Source of the DNA: Chitinophagaceae bacterium
Lineage (GTDB): Bacteria > Bacteroidota > Bacteroidia > Cytophagales > Cytophagaceae
Length of the DNA: 64,000 nucleotides
Direction of reading: 5' to 3'
Assembly (NCBI GenBank): GCA_028288365.1
Contig: JAQBNU010000068.1
Location: 36,264 to 100,263 of the forward strand
In this document: positions 1 to 7,793 of the stretch, piece after piece
Numbering within the stretch: the first letter of the stretch is position 1
Layout of the letters: each line of letters opens with the position of its first letter
Program-made: the position numbers and the translations under genes
The notes under the pieces: generated by a model
Databases searched by the model: none
What the model was told of the DNA's origin: nothing
What the model saw: only the letters and a program-made list of their open reading frames with translations

Positions 1-79
1 AAGTGAATGTCTTTTGCACGGCCTCCATTTCCTGGTGGAAGTAATGGTAAAAGAGATTTTCATTTTCATTTTTTTTCAT
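1..79 (-). CDS. 5' end of an unidentified gene, cut by the window edge
   Basis: An ATG at 79 on the minus strand opens 26 codons without a stop up to the window edge, beginning MKKNENENLFYHYF. The frame follows the stop of the nitroreductase gene by 34 bases on the same strand and is preceded by an A-rich stretch ending AAGG, so it could be the next gene of the same operon. Too little is present to recognise a family. It could be spurious. Confidence 0.45.
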   Translation of the reverse strand, partial: MKKNENENLFYHYFHQEMEAVQKTFT

Positions 80-113
80 CCTTATATTTCTCTCCAATTA
101 AATTTTTATTCCA

Positions 114-1130
114 TTAAAAGTAAACCGCATTGACTTTATTTCTGATCGGTACAGCTGGATACTCATCACCGTATCCTAAAATGACGGCCAGCTGTACTTC
201 TTCCGATTCAGGTATATTGAGTAAGGTATAGACTTCTGTTTCCATCACGTATTTTGCCAATCCCACCGGACAGCTATCCAATCCTAATGATTTGGCGGCA
301 AGCATCATGTTTTGTGCGCACATTCCGATATCAAGAGCTGCCCATTCATTTTCTTTGGGAGAGGTCAAGAAAATCACTACCGGGGCACCATGGAAAATAG
401 GATCTTCTGCACGCAGGAAGCTAAGTCCTTCTGAAAAGTGAAAGGACTCTGTAGCGGTTTTTATTATTTTCTTAAGTCCTGATTTTAAAATTCCTTTCGA
501 TGCTGCTTTGGTGATTTGTTTGGAGAATAACGTAATGGTTTCTGCTTTGTTGAGAATGTAGAATTTCCAAGGTTGCTTATTGATGGCGGATGGTGCCATT
601 CTTCCTGCATCAATGATTTTCTCGATGGTTTTCCTGTCTACCATTTTGTTCTTGTATTTTCTTACTGCTCTACGGTTGTATATGGTTTTGAATACTTCGT
701 TTAGTCCATCGTGATCTTCTGTAAGCTTTAATAGATGGATAATTTCTTGTTTAATGGTTCGCAATTCTTTTTCATATTGCTCAAAACGGCGCCTAATGTT
801 TCTATGCTGATCTCTATAAGGTTGCTCGTCTGATTGGTTTTTTTGTATGATTTCACTCAGCACATGTTCATGATCTGTAACCGCTTTCTTTAACTCATAC
901 AGTTCGTTACCTGTGATTTTTCTAACCAGGTTTCGTTCCGTTTTTTCCACTTCATCTTTGATGTTTGTGGTAATGTGATCCATTTTTATTTTGATCGCGA
1001 TCATGTAGAACGTATCGATTTCATCTTGCCAAAAGGCAATCTCTTCCAACCACTCGCGACTTTTTTGGTGAAGTGTTTCCAGGCTGTTTTCTAATGAATA
1101 GTGCTCAGTATGTGAAGTCAGTAGTGTCAT
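114..1130 (-). CDS. Nitroreductase-family protein with long helical N-terminal extension
   Basis: The C-terminal half (about residues 150-338) is a nitroreductase fold: it opens with YNRRAVRKYKN, followed by APSAINKQPWKFYIL (flavin-site region), and later an LDIGMCAQNMMLAAKSLGL helix and a GYGDEYP end. Such proteins bind FMN and reduce nitro compounds, quinones or flavins with NAD(P)H. The first 150 residues are charged and helical, probably coiled coil, with no family I recognise. I chose the ATG at 1130 rather than the one at 1172, because it follows a CTAAAC-N11-ATG leader shared with other genes here. Upstream lies an FNR-like box. Nitroreductases of this class occur in hypoxia regulons with Hsp20 and universal stress proteins, which matches the neighbours. 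Confidence 0.85.
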   Translation of the reverse strand: MTLLTSHTEHYSLENSLETLHQKSREWLEEIAFWQDEIDTFYMIAIKIKMDHITTNIKDEVEKTERNLVRKITGNELYELKKAVTDHEHVLSEIIQKNQSDEQPYRDQHRNIRRRFEQYEKELRTIKQEIIHLLKLTEDHDGLNEVFKTIYNRRAVRKYKNKMVDRKTIEKIIDAGRMAPSAINKQPWKFYILNKAETITLFSKQITKAASKGILKSGLKKIIKTATESFHFSEGLSFLRAEDPIFHGAPVVIFLTSPKENEWAALDIGMCAQNMMLAAKSLGLDSCPVGLAKYVMETEVYTLLNIPESEEVQLAVILGYGDEYPAVPIRNKVNAVYF

Positions 1131-1221
1131 AGTTGTATCCTGTTTAGTGATCCATATTTTGTATGTGAACAAATGTATGGGACATGGTCATGAATGGAAA
1201 TGCGATAATGCACCTTTCCTC

Positions 1222-1235
1222 TTGATTGTTATCAC
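1222..1235. promoter_or_regulatory. FNR/Crp-like box between nitroreductase and receiver-Crp regulator
   Basis: TTGATTGTTATCAC matches TTGAT-N4-ATCAA with one mismatch. It sits in the 343-base divergent spacer between the nitroreductase gene (start 1130) and the receiver-Crp regulator gene (start 1474), about 92 bases from the former. Apart from this box I see nothing else recognisable in 1131-1473. Which regulator binds is inference; Crp/Fnr-family proteins are encoded at 1474 and 21670. Confidence 0.5.
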
Positions 1236-1473
1236 TCTTTAGCTAAATAGACTTGCCTTAAACGCCGTGCCGTAAACTAACCTGTTGTATTATTATCACT
1301 ATTGGTTAAGTATCTGCATGCGTGAACATGTAAGTAAATGTTATGATTTATTGAATTCGGGAGATAAGTGAGCTTTATCATTTTTTCGTTTCAGGTTATG
1401 TTGTATTATCATCATTCTGATTCATGCACAGATTATTTATTTTTATTTACCAGCTAACCTAAATTTTACCGAT

Positions 1474-2535
1474 ATGAAGAAGAACTCCATTCTAATTATT
1501 GATGATCATGAGGAAATTTGTAGGCATGCAAAATCCTTGCTGCAATTGGAACATTATGAAGTCAGCTTGGCTCATAGTGGGAACGAGGCCTTGAAAATAC
1601 TTTCTGAGGAAAGCTTTGACTTGATTTTATGTGCCCTTGTATTGCCTGATATGGATGGTTATGAAATTTTAGAGAAAAAACAAAAGTCGGCGAATCAATC
1701 CATTCCTTTTGTTTTTATGGCAACAACATATGATAATCATTCCTTTCGGGAGGCTATGAATCGAGGGGCAGACGATTACCTGCTCAAGCCTTTTACAGGA
1801 GAAGATTTATTAAATGTAGTAGACATAAGGATTCACAAACAACTGTCATTTAAAGATTGTTCGGCAAAAGAAGATGAAGTGGTAAGTTATATTGAGCATG
1901 TATTTCAACACATCAAGGAAGATCATCCTCTTCTTCAAAATAGAAACGTTCGGAATCTGAAAAATAAAGAGGTCTTGCTTTTGGAAGGAGATCAGTCTTT
2001 GAATATTTATTATGTCGTGTCAGGACGTGTTAAAACCTATAAAAGTGATGATGAGGGAAAACAATACCTGACAGATATTTGCCTGCAAGGTGATTTTGTA
2101 GGATGTGCGGCTGTACTCACCAATCACTCAGTACTAGAGTCAATCATTGCAACAGAAGAATCACAGGTAATCATGATACCCAAACAAGATTTTATCAACT
2201 TCCTGTATGCAGATAGCAATACCTTTATGAAATTTGCACAGGAACTTTGCATTAAAGTACATGATACGGAAAAAAAACTCATCGACATGGCTTATTCCTC
2301 TGCGAGGAAAAGAATATCAGAAGCACTTCTTTTTGTTTTAGGAAAATATCATAGCCAGGATGTTTCTAATAATGATATTCCATTTCAGAGAAATACACTT
2401 TCTTCTTTGGCCGCAGTATCCAATGAGTGTGTAAGTCGTAACCTGACAGATTTTAAAAATGAAGGGCTGATTCGTATAATCAAGAATAAAATATTTATTC
2501 TTGATTATAATAAATTGAAAAATATAAGAAACTAA
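1474..2535 (+). CDS. Receiver-Crp/Fnr hybrid transcriptional regulator with degenerate receiver
   Basis: Residues 1-120 form a CheY-like receiver: acidic pair D10 D11, the LPDMDGYEIL segment and the conserved Lys in YLLKPF are all present. The expected phospho-accepting Asp is Ala54 (codon GCC at 1633-1635; context DLILCALVLPDMDG). Residues about 130-235 are a cyclic-nucleotide-binding-type beta barrel, and 285-340 a Crp-type winged helix with recognition helix near SNECVSRNL. No N-terminal Cys cluster for an FeS centre is seen. It is divergent from the nitroreductase gene and opposite to hsp20, so it is a candidate regulator of the stress island. The loss of the Asp suggests phosphorylation-independent action; this is inference. 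Confidence 0.88.
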   Translation: MKKNSILIIDDHEEICRHAKSLLQLEHYEVSLAHSGNEALKILSEESFDLILCALVLPDMDGYEILEKKQKSANQSIPFVFMATTYDNHSFREAMNRGADDYLLKPFTGEDLLNVVDIRIHKQLSFKDCSAKEDEVVSYIEHVFQHIKEDHPLLQNRNVRNLKNKEVLLLEGDQSLNIYYVVSGRVKTYKSDDEGKQYLTDICLQGDFVGCAAVLTNHSVLESIIATEESQVIMIPKQDFINFLYADSNTFMKFAQELCIKVHDTEKKLIDMAYSSARKRISEALLFVLGKYHSQDVSNNDIPFQRNTLSSLAAVSNECVSRNLTDFKNEGLIRIIKNKIFILDYNKLKNIRN

Positions 2536-2537
2536 AA

Positions 2538-2564
2538 AAGCACGGTAGTCGTGTTACCGTGCTT
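2538..2564 (-). terminator. Hairpin terminator between the receiver-Crp gene and hsp20
   Basis: AAGCACGGTA and TACCGTGCTT form a perfect 10-bp stem with a 7-base loop. Read on the minus strand the stem is followed by a run of T, so it should end the hsp20 transcript; on the plus strand it lies directly after the stop of the convergent regulator gene but is followed by A rather than T. Confidence 0.75.
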
Positions 2565-2610
2565 AAAAAAAGTACCCTGTTAGGATTGGATCAAATGATC
2601 TTCGGGAGAA

Positions 2611-3069
2611 TCATTTTACTTTGATTTCCTTTTTAGGTGTACTGTTTTCTTTTTTAGGAAGAGATACATACAAAATGCCATTTTCGTAATTGGCTTCAAT
2701 CCGGTCCGCAACGCAATTGTCAGGTAATGCAAACGAGCGACTGAAAGAAGAATAGGAGAACTCCTGTCTTTTGAAATCTTGTTCGTTTTCTTCTTTCTTA
2801 CTTTCCTTTTCAGAACTAATGGTCAATATATTGTCCTGCACGTCAATCTTAAAATCATCACGATTTAATCCAGGTGCAGAAAGTTCAAGCTTGTAGCGAT
2901 CGCTTTTTTCAACAATGTTTACAGAAGGCATCCAGGATGATCCACTTTTAATGTCGAAGAGATCACTGTAAAAGTCCGATAAGAAAGGATCGAAGAAGTT
3001 TTCATTGTTCAACAAGGTTCTTGGCAATAGAGAACCATTGCGTTTTCTTTTAGCGAGTAGTAGTGACAT
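2611..3069 (-). CDS. Hsp20 small heat shock protein
   Basis: A 152-residue alpha-crystallin-type chaperone that binds unfolding proteins in the cytoplasm without ATP. The alpha-crystallin domain spans about residues 45-140: it starts with SWMPSVNIVEKSDRYKLEL, contains APGLNRDDFKIDV and the typical SFALPDNCVADRIEANYENGI stretch (broken here by segment), and ends in VSLPKKE. Length is normal for the family. The start follows a CTAAAA-N10-ATG leader like that of neighbouring stress genes. It lies 33 bases after the lipoprotein gene on the same strand and ends at a hairpin terminator. Confidence 0.95.
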   Translation of the reverse strand: MSLLLAKRKRNGSLLPRTLLNNENFFDPFLSDFYSDLFDIKSGSSWMPSVNIVEKSDRYKLELSAPGLNRDDFKIDVQDNILTISSEKESKKEENEQDFKRQEFSYSSFSRSFALPDNCVADRIEANYENGILYVSLPKKENSTPKKEIKVK

Positions 3070-3102
3070 AGATTTATTTTTTTAGATGAAACATAAGGTA
3101 AA

Positions 3103-3537
3103 CTATTTTAAATCGTGTGACTGTATATGGAGTATATCAGGACAAATGTTCTCTTTGAGATGTTTTCTCAGTACTGGATTTTCCATAACCATGCCGCACA
3201 TCAGCTGACAGCTGGCCGTGTCTTCTTCCATCCGATGCACCAGTTTGATGGCTAACATCCGATTGACATGGGTGTCTGATTTCAACACGCTATCAATGGC
3301 AGAGGAGGTACAAATGATCTTGGCCAAAGGTTCATTGCGTTTCATTACGCTTTGTGCTAAGCTGTCTTTCGATGCTCTATTGATGAAATCAGATAAGTAT
3401 GCTGTATCTTTTAAGATGACAGAGAAAATATCTTCCCGTAGTTCTCTTTTAAAGAGAATCTTTTGAGCTTGTTCTTCTCTCCAATCGCAGCCTGTTCCTA
3501 AGAGAATCATGAGTAGAAATTGTATATACTTGATCAT
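3103..3537 (-). CDS. Small predicted lipoprotein of unknown function
   Basis: Starting at the ATG at 3537 the protein has 144 residues: a short signal segment (MIKYIQFLLMILLGTGC) with lipobox LGTGC, then a soluble helical domain rich in charged residues. The open frame extends to an ATG at 3564, but that would add nine residues before the signal sequence. I recognise no family. It sits between hsp20 and a universal stress protein on the same strand, so it may be co-expressed in the stress island. Confidence 0.65.
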   Translation of the reverse strand: MIKYIQFLLMILLGTGCDWREEQAQKILFKRELREDIFSVILKDTAYLSDFINRASKDSLAQSVMKRNEPLAKIICTSSAIDSVLKSDTHVNRMLAIKLVHRMEEDTASCQLMCGMVMENPVLRKHLKENICPDILHIQSHDLK

Positions 3538-3621
3538 AGCTGCTTTTTTATGTAAATGAAACAATTGATATGCGGCATCTCAATGACCTGTGTCATACGT
3601 ATTCCTGTATTTCATCATTCT

Positions 3622-4434
3622 TCATGACTGTTTTAAGATCAATACCGGATAGCAAGCTATTTGACTTATTTTTTTGATGATGGATTGCTGGAATAAGGTT
3701 CGCAAAAAACCATGTTTGTAAAACGTAATCACCAGTAAGTTGGCATGCGAATACAAAATGTAGTCGTGTAAACTTTTGCATGTATTGTTTGAATACAATA
3801 GTTCACAAGCTGCATTTTCAGGCTCTGTATCATTATTGTTTTTTTTATCCTGATCCTTGAACATTTCTTTCTGCAGTTGGGTGTATGTTTGATTGACATG
3901 TAGAAAGGTAATGACGGGTTTAAACACACTGATGAAAATATTCAATGGGAATGACTGTTGATTTTGTTTGTCTTTAGCTGCCCACACAATGCGTTTCATG
4001 CCTCCGTAGGAAACATGCTCAGGTATCATCAGGATGGGGAGTTTTGATTTTTTAATGAGATGGTATGTAGTTGTTCCAAACCACTTTTTGAAGACAGATC
4101 CTGCACCTGCTGTTCCCATCACGAATAACTGTTGATCTCCATCTTTTTTCTCCAGCACTTTTTCCAAGGAATGGTTGCTGATCAAGATCTCGAAGTCACA
4201 GGGAATGTGAAATGTATTATTGATTCTGTCGCAAACATATTCCAGCATTTCGACGATTGTCAATGTCTTTTGTTGCAGATTAATACCAGGAGCTACTATT
4301 TCTGATACATAAAACGATTCAACTGTGATTAATTCCAGTGAAGCTCCAAATGCCTGGCAAAGCTTTGCCGCATAGTTGGCCGCATTTTCAGAAGCGGAAG
4401 AAAAGTCTGTCGGGCAAATAATTTTTTTTATCAT
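3622..4434 (-). CDS. Universal stress protein, two UspA domains
   Basis: The 270-residue protein begins MIKKIICPTDFSSASENAANYA, the classic UspA N-terminus, with the second domain starting near residue 135 and ending in HYPVLILKQS-like sequence (CYPVLILKQS). The first domain ends with LFVMGTAGAGS, a degenerate form of the ATP-binding G-2X-G-9X-G(S/T) signature. Tandem Usp proteins bind nucleotides or ligands in the cytoplasm under growth arrest or low oxygen. It is one of three such proteins here and follows the BON gene on the same strand, separated by a terminator hairpin. Confidence 0.9.
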   Translation of the reverse strand: MIKKIICPTDFSSASENAANYAAKLCQAFGASLELITVESFYVSEIVAPGINLQQKTLTIVEMLEYVCDRINNTFHIPCDFEILISNHSLEKVLEKKDGDQQLFVMGTAGAGSVFKKWFGTTTYHLIKKSKLPILMIPEHVSYGGMKRIVWAAKDKQNQQSFPLNIFISVFKPVITFLHVNQTYTQLQKEMFKDQDKKNNNDTEPENAACELLYSNNTCKSLHDYILYSHANLLVITFYKHGFLRTLFQQSIIKKISQIACYPVLILKQS

Positions 4435-4450
4435 AAAGTATGATGTTTAA

Positions 4451-4486
4451 AAAGCAGAGGGCTTATTGATATCAGCCCTCTGCTTT
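4451..4486 (-). terminator. Hairpin terminator after the BON-domain gene
   Basis: AAAGCAGAGGGCT and AGCCCTCTGCTTT form a perfect 13-bp stem with a 10-base loop. T runs flank it on both strands. It lies two bases beyond the stop of the BON gene and 17 bases before the ATG of the next gene on the minus strand, so that gene depends on read-through or on a very short promoter. Confidence 0.8.
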
Positions 4487-4488
4487 TT

Positions 4489-5157
4489 TTAGTAGGCATA
4501 GACTTTAGGATCTATTTCAATTTTGTTGTCTACGATATTAACACCTGGCGCTTGCCAACAGGCAGACTCAGCGTCTTTTTTCTCTATGAAGGAGCGGACC
4601 TTACCTGTTAACGTCACTCTGTTTCCTTCCACCGATATGGTTATCTTGTCAGCGTCCAATGCGGCATGGCGTAGAAACACATTGCTGATTTTTTGTTTGA
4701 CATCTTTCATGTCCACAGCGGATTTTACTTTAATGGTATTGGTAACACCAATCACACCGAGCAGGTTAAAGACAGAATTATAAGCAGCCAGTTTTTGATA
4801 ATTCCATTCTACTTCCCCTTCTAGTGTTACCCAATGTTTCTCTACTTTCACTTTGATGTTTCTGTCGGGTACCATACTGTTCCATCTTAATGCATTGACT
4901 ACCGCTTCAGCTATTTCTGTATCTGTTCTTTGGGTACTCGTTGATAATTGCACAATGATGTCCTCCGCAACAGCTTTGACACCTGCAATTTTTTTGGCCG
5001 CGTTTTCTGCTGATATTTTTTTGGAATACATGTCCACGGTGCCAGTAAGTGTGACGACACCATTTTTTACAGCTACGCCTATTTCGCTGGCTTTGAGGAA
5101 GGGTTGCCATTTTAATTCTTCCATTACGTCTTTCTGAATTTCTGCATCTGTTTTCAT
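4489..5157 (-). CDS. Triple BON-domain protein (OsmY-like)
   Basis: The 222-residue protein has three BON repeats of about 70 residues, each with the same pattern: a helix, then a V-x-V-x-x-x-x-V-T-L-x-G-x-V strand pair. The marks are KNGVVTLTGTV, EKHWVTLEGEV and EGNRVTLTGKV. No signal peptide is visible, so it is probably cytoplasmic, unlike E. coli OsmY. BON domains are thought to bind phospholipid or other ligands. The ATG at 5157 is chosen over one at 5196 because it follows the shared CTCAAAC-type leader. An FNR-like box lies 67 bases upstream. Confidence 0.88.
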   Translation of the reverse strand: MKTDAEIQKDVMEELKWQPFLKASEIGVAVKNGVVTLTGTVDMYSKKISAENAAKKIAGVKAVAEDIIVQLSTSTQRTDTEIAEAVVNALRWNSMVPDRNIKVKVEKHWVTLEGEVEWNYQKLAAYNSVFNLLGVIGVTNTIKVKSAVDMKDVKQKISNVFLRHAALDADKITISVEGNRVTLTGKVRSFIEKKDAESACWQAPGVNIVDNKIEIDPKVYAY

Positions 5158-5223
5158 AGTTTTAGTTGGTTTGAGTGAATAATTGAACTGATACAAATGA
5201 AAGAGATTCTCAATAGGCTATCA

Positions 5224-5237
5224 ATGATGATAATCAA
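5224..5237. promoter_or_regulatory. FNR/Crp-like box upstream of the BON gene
   Basis: On the minus strand TTGATTATCATCAT matches TTGAT-N4-ATCAA with one mismatch. It lies 67 bases before the BON start, in the 201-base spacer after a universal stress protein gene on the same strand. Confidence 0.45.
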
Positions 5238-5358
5238 CTGCCGCTATGATTATGATTACGAACGATGAGGGGTAGTTACTTTCAAAAAAAAAGAACTATA
5301 AATAAGTGACATATGAGAGCATTCGCTCTTAGCGCACTCAACGGTATGTTTAGGATTG

Positions 5359-6207
5359 CTATCGCCCGGCTTTATATGTGAGTACAGGTATAGGAGAATG
5401 CCGAATGACATCTTCTGATAAATTGCCTAACCAATATTGGATTCCTTTCCTTTGGTCTGTGTTCAGCACTAGAAGATCAATCTCCATTTGCTGTACATAA
5501 TCAAGAATGCCAATGAATTCACTAAATACTTTATCAATGTGAAATTCATAATTGACAATGTGGTATCTCTTGATGAAGTTTTCTTGATCTTTTAAAACAG
5601 TATCTTTGTTATTGTGTTTAGTCAAAAAAGTATTTATATACACCAGATGTAATTTAAAATTAAATTTTTTCTGGAGGGTGACTAAATTCTCCATGAAAGC
5701 AGGGCTGTAATCCGTAAAGTCTGTGACTAATAGAACATTGGAGGGATAGAATGGACCTTGCTCTGGTTTGACTGTAAGTACCATGCAATCGGCGTGCATG
5801 ACTACCTCTTTGGTATGACTGGTATTTAAAATATTGGGTAATCGGCTCGAATTCCCTTTTGTTCCCATTACGATCAAGTCAGCATGTTGCGTTACAACGG
5901 GGTCAAACCAGTTTTGTTGAACATCACATGTTTTTATTTTGGTGTTAAAATTTACACCGCGATATTTTGGATTGTTTATGATCTTATCAAATTTTTTATA
6001 TACGTCTTCCAAAGACTTTACTACAAACAATTCATTGATGCCTGCTTCATGAAACAAGTCACTTGTATTGCAGCTATCTTCGTAGGGAATATCTGTAATA
6101 TACAGCAATTCAATTTCAGCAGATGTTTGTTTACTGATGGCAACAGCTACTTCCAGGGCTTTATCTGACAGCACGCTGAAATCTGTAGGAACTACAATTT
6201 TTTTCAT
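5359..6207 (-). CDS. Universal stress protein, two UspA domains
   Basis: The 282-residue protein begins MKKIVVPTDFSVLSDKALEVA, a UspA N-terminus. The first domain ends with LIVMGTKGNSSR, a glycine-rich nucleotide-binding-like loop, and the second starts near residue 150 (PSNVLLVTDFTDYS) and ends PIPVLTYKAGR. The second domain lacks a clear G-2X-G signature (LLVLNTDQRKG). It follows the next Usp gene with a 4-base gap, so the two form an operon. Confidence 0.9.
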   Translation of the reverse strand: MKKIVVPTDFSVLSDKALEVAVAISKQTSAEIELLYITDIPYEDSCNTSDLFHEAGINELFVVKSLEDVYKKFDKIINNPKYRGVNFNTKIKTCDVQQNWFDPVVTQHADLIVMGTKGNSSRLPNILNTSHTKEVVMHADCMVLTVKPEQGPFYPSNVLLVTDFTDYSPAFMENLVTLQKKFNFKLHLVYINTFLTKHNNKDTVLKDQENFIKRYHIVNYEFHIDKVFSEFIGILDYVQQMEIDLLVLNTDQRKGIQYWLGNLSEDVIRHSPIPVLTYKAGR

Positions 6208-6211
6208 AAGT

Positions 6212-7069
6212 CTAGTGTATAATGAATAAAGGAGTATTGATGTTTTTAATCATATGCCGTACGACACTCTTATGAAAAACAAGTTGAACCCAATTTCTTT
6301 TTTTGTGAACCAATGCCAGTAGATCAGGATGACTTTGCTGCACTACTTCGTCCATGTTATCAAAGATCTCATCTGACAAGTTGTATCGGAAACTGATGTT
6401 TGGATAATTGTATTGCTGTTTTATTTCATTAAGAAGAAATTCATGATGTCTGCGTTGTTCCCAAAGGTTGGTAAGGTCGTCTATACCTTCTGGCGATTTG
6501 TCAATATGGAATAAAGTTACGTCTGCATTGAAAACATTTGCGAGTGGAAGCAATTGACCAATTTTGGGTAAATCTTCTTGAATGTTTTCCAGTGCAAAAC
6601 AAATATTTTTAAAATCTGTAACTTTACTCTGTTCATGTACGAGTAATAAAGGACAATGTATATTGTTAAGTACTTGAATAGCGGTACTTGCAAGAAACTG
6701 GAACAAATGATTTTCATCTTCCAGTCCCATGACCACCAAGTCAATATTTTTATCCTTAATGAGGTGTACTATTTCTGAAGCGGGTAAATCTCGTTCAGCC
6801 AGAGATTCCGATTGAATAGGATCACCATTGATATAAGAATTTGTTGAAATGTTTTCTTCGTAATATCGTAGTTCATTTTCTACGATCGCTTGTTGTTCTT
6901 CAAGAATATTGGAAGTTACATAAGTGGGTATTGGAGTATCGATAGAAGGAATCAAATAGGCATGTGTAACAATAATTTTAGCACCTGTCTGTTGTGCAAT
7001 TTTAATGGCGAATTGCAAAGCGGTTTCCGAATGTTTTTTAAAATCGGTTGGCAGGAGAATTGTTTTCAT
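6212..7069 (-). CDS. Universal stress protein, two UspA domains
   Basis: The 285-residue protein begins MKTILLPTDFKKHSETALQFA, typical of UspA. The first domain ends LVVMGLEDENH, so the ATP-binding loop is degenerate. The second domain begins about residue 150 and ends NTPLFIIH. It is the first gene of a two-gene operon with the following Usp gene. Its ATG is preceded by a CTAAAC-N10 leader. The divergent spacer to the kinase gene at 7293 holds an FNR-like box. Confidence 0.9.
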   Translation of the reverse strand: MKTILLPTDFKKHSETALQFAIKIAQQTGAKIIVTHAYLIPSIDTPIPTYVTSNILEEQQAIVENELRYYEENISTNSYINGDPIQSESLAERDLPASEIVHLIKDKNIDLVVMGLEDENHLFQFLASTAIQVLNNIHCPLLLVHEQSKVTDFKNICFALENIQEDLPKIGQLLPLANVFNADVTLFHIDKSPEGIDDLTNLWEQRRHHEFLLNEIKQQYNYPNISFRYNLSDEIFDNMDEVVQQSHPDLLALVHKKRNWVQLVFHKSVVRHMIKNINTPLFIIH

Positions 7070-7189
7070 GTGCTTTGCTGTTTAGACTAGTATATAAATA
7101 GAAGGAGAATAGTGGACTACCTGAATGTATTGCTTTACAATAGTATATATATGATTTTAGACAAAAAATGCTCAATGCCGGTGTGACAA

Positions 7190-7203
7190 ATGATTTATAT
7201 CAC
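7190..7203. promoter_or_regulatory. FNR/Crp-like box between Usp operon and kinase pair
   Basis: ATGATTTATATCAC has the TGAT-N4-ATCA core with both outer bases changed. It lies 121 bases from the Usp start and 90 bases from the start of the P-loop kinase gene, in their divergent spacer (7070-7292). No other feature is seen there. Confidence 0.4.
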
Positions 7204-7292
7204 AAGATGAAAGAAAAGAATAAAGAATCTTTGGCGTATGATTTTGGTATAAAAATTACTTATAGTGTGTTAGTGATTAAACATCAAACAGA

Positions 7293-7793
7293 ATGGTTAT
7301 TATCATATTTGGTTTGCCTGGTTCAGGAAAGACGTATTTTGCTCAACACTTAAGTGAAAAAATTTCGGGTGACTATTTAAGTAGTGATCACCTCAGAAAT
7401 TCTTCTTTCCAGCACAAAGACTATTCGGAAAAAGGGAAAAGAGAGATTTATGAAAAGCTCTTGGAGGCAGTTCAGAAGTCTTTACCCGCTAACCCCAATA
7501 AACCGATAATCGTAGATGCTACTTTTTATTTAAAGGAATTGAGGGATTTGTTTGTGAATGGAATAAAGGCTTGGCATCAACAGATTCACTTCATAGAAAT
7601 CACCGCAGATGAACGATTGATAGAAAAAAGAACGGCAACGAAAAGAGAAAATAGTGATGCTGGTTTTCTGATCTCACAGCTTATTGGCAAATGGTTTGAA
7701 CCGATGAAAGAAAAACACTTGGTGCTGGAATCGAAAGAGAATAATATTGAAGAGATGCTGTCAAAAGCACTTTTATTTATAGCTGGATCATGA
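7293..7793 (+). CDS. P-loop kinase-like ATPase (COG0645 type)
   Basis: The 166-residue protein has a Walker A motif GLPGSGKT at residues 7-14 near the N-terminus, an IVDATFY segment in the Walker B region, and the RTATKREN basic stretch expected of the lid of small-molecule kinases (AAA_33 / zeta-toxin-like group). In many bacteria this domain is fused C-terminally to the COG2187 phosphotransferase domain encoded by the next gene. Here the two are separate, in the opposite order, and overlap by 4 bases (ATGA), so they are surely co-translated. The substrate is unknown. Confidence 0.82.
   Translation: MVIIIFGLPGSGKTYFAQHLSEKISGDYLSSDHLRNSSFQHKDYSEKGKREIYEKLLEAVQKSLPANPNKPIIVDATFYLKELRDLFVNGIKAWHQQIHFIEITADERLIEKRTATKRENSDAGFLISQLIGKWFEPMKEKHLVLESKENNIEEMLSKALLFIAGS

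Noticed and set aside
5313..5330. AGAGC/GCTCT hairpin after a Usp gene
   Set aside because: Five-bp stem without a T run; too weak to call a terminator.
7168..7353. 61-codon frame before the kinase gene
   Set aside because: It overlaps the clear kinase start in another frame and crosses the promoter region.
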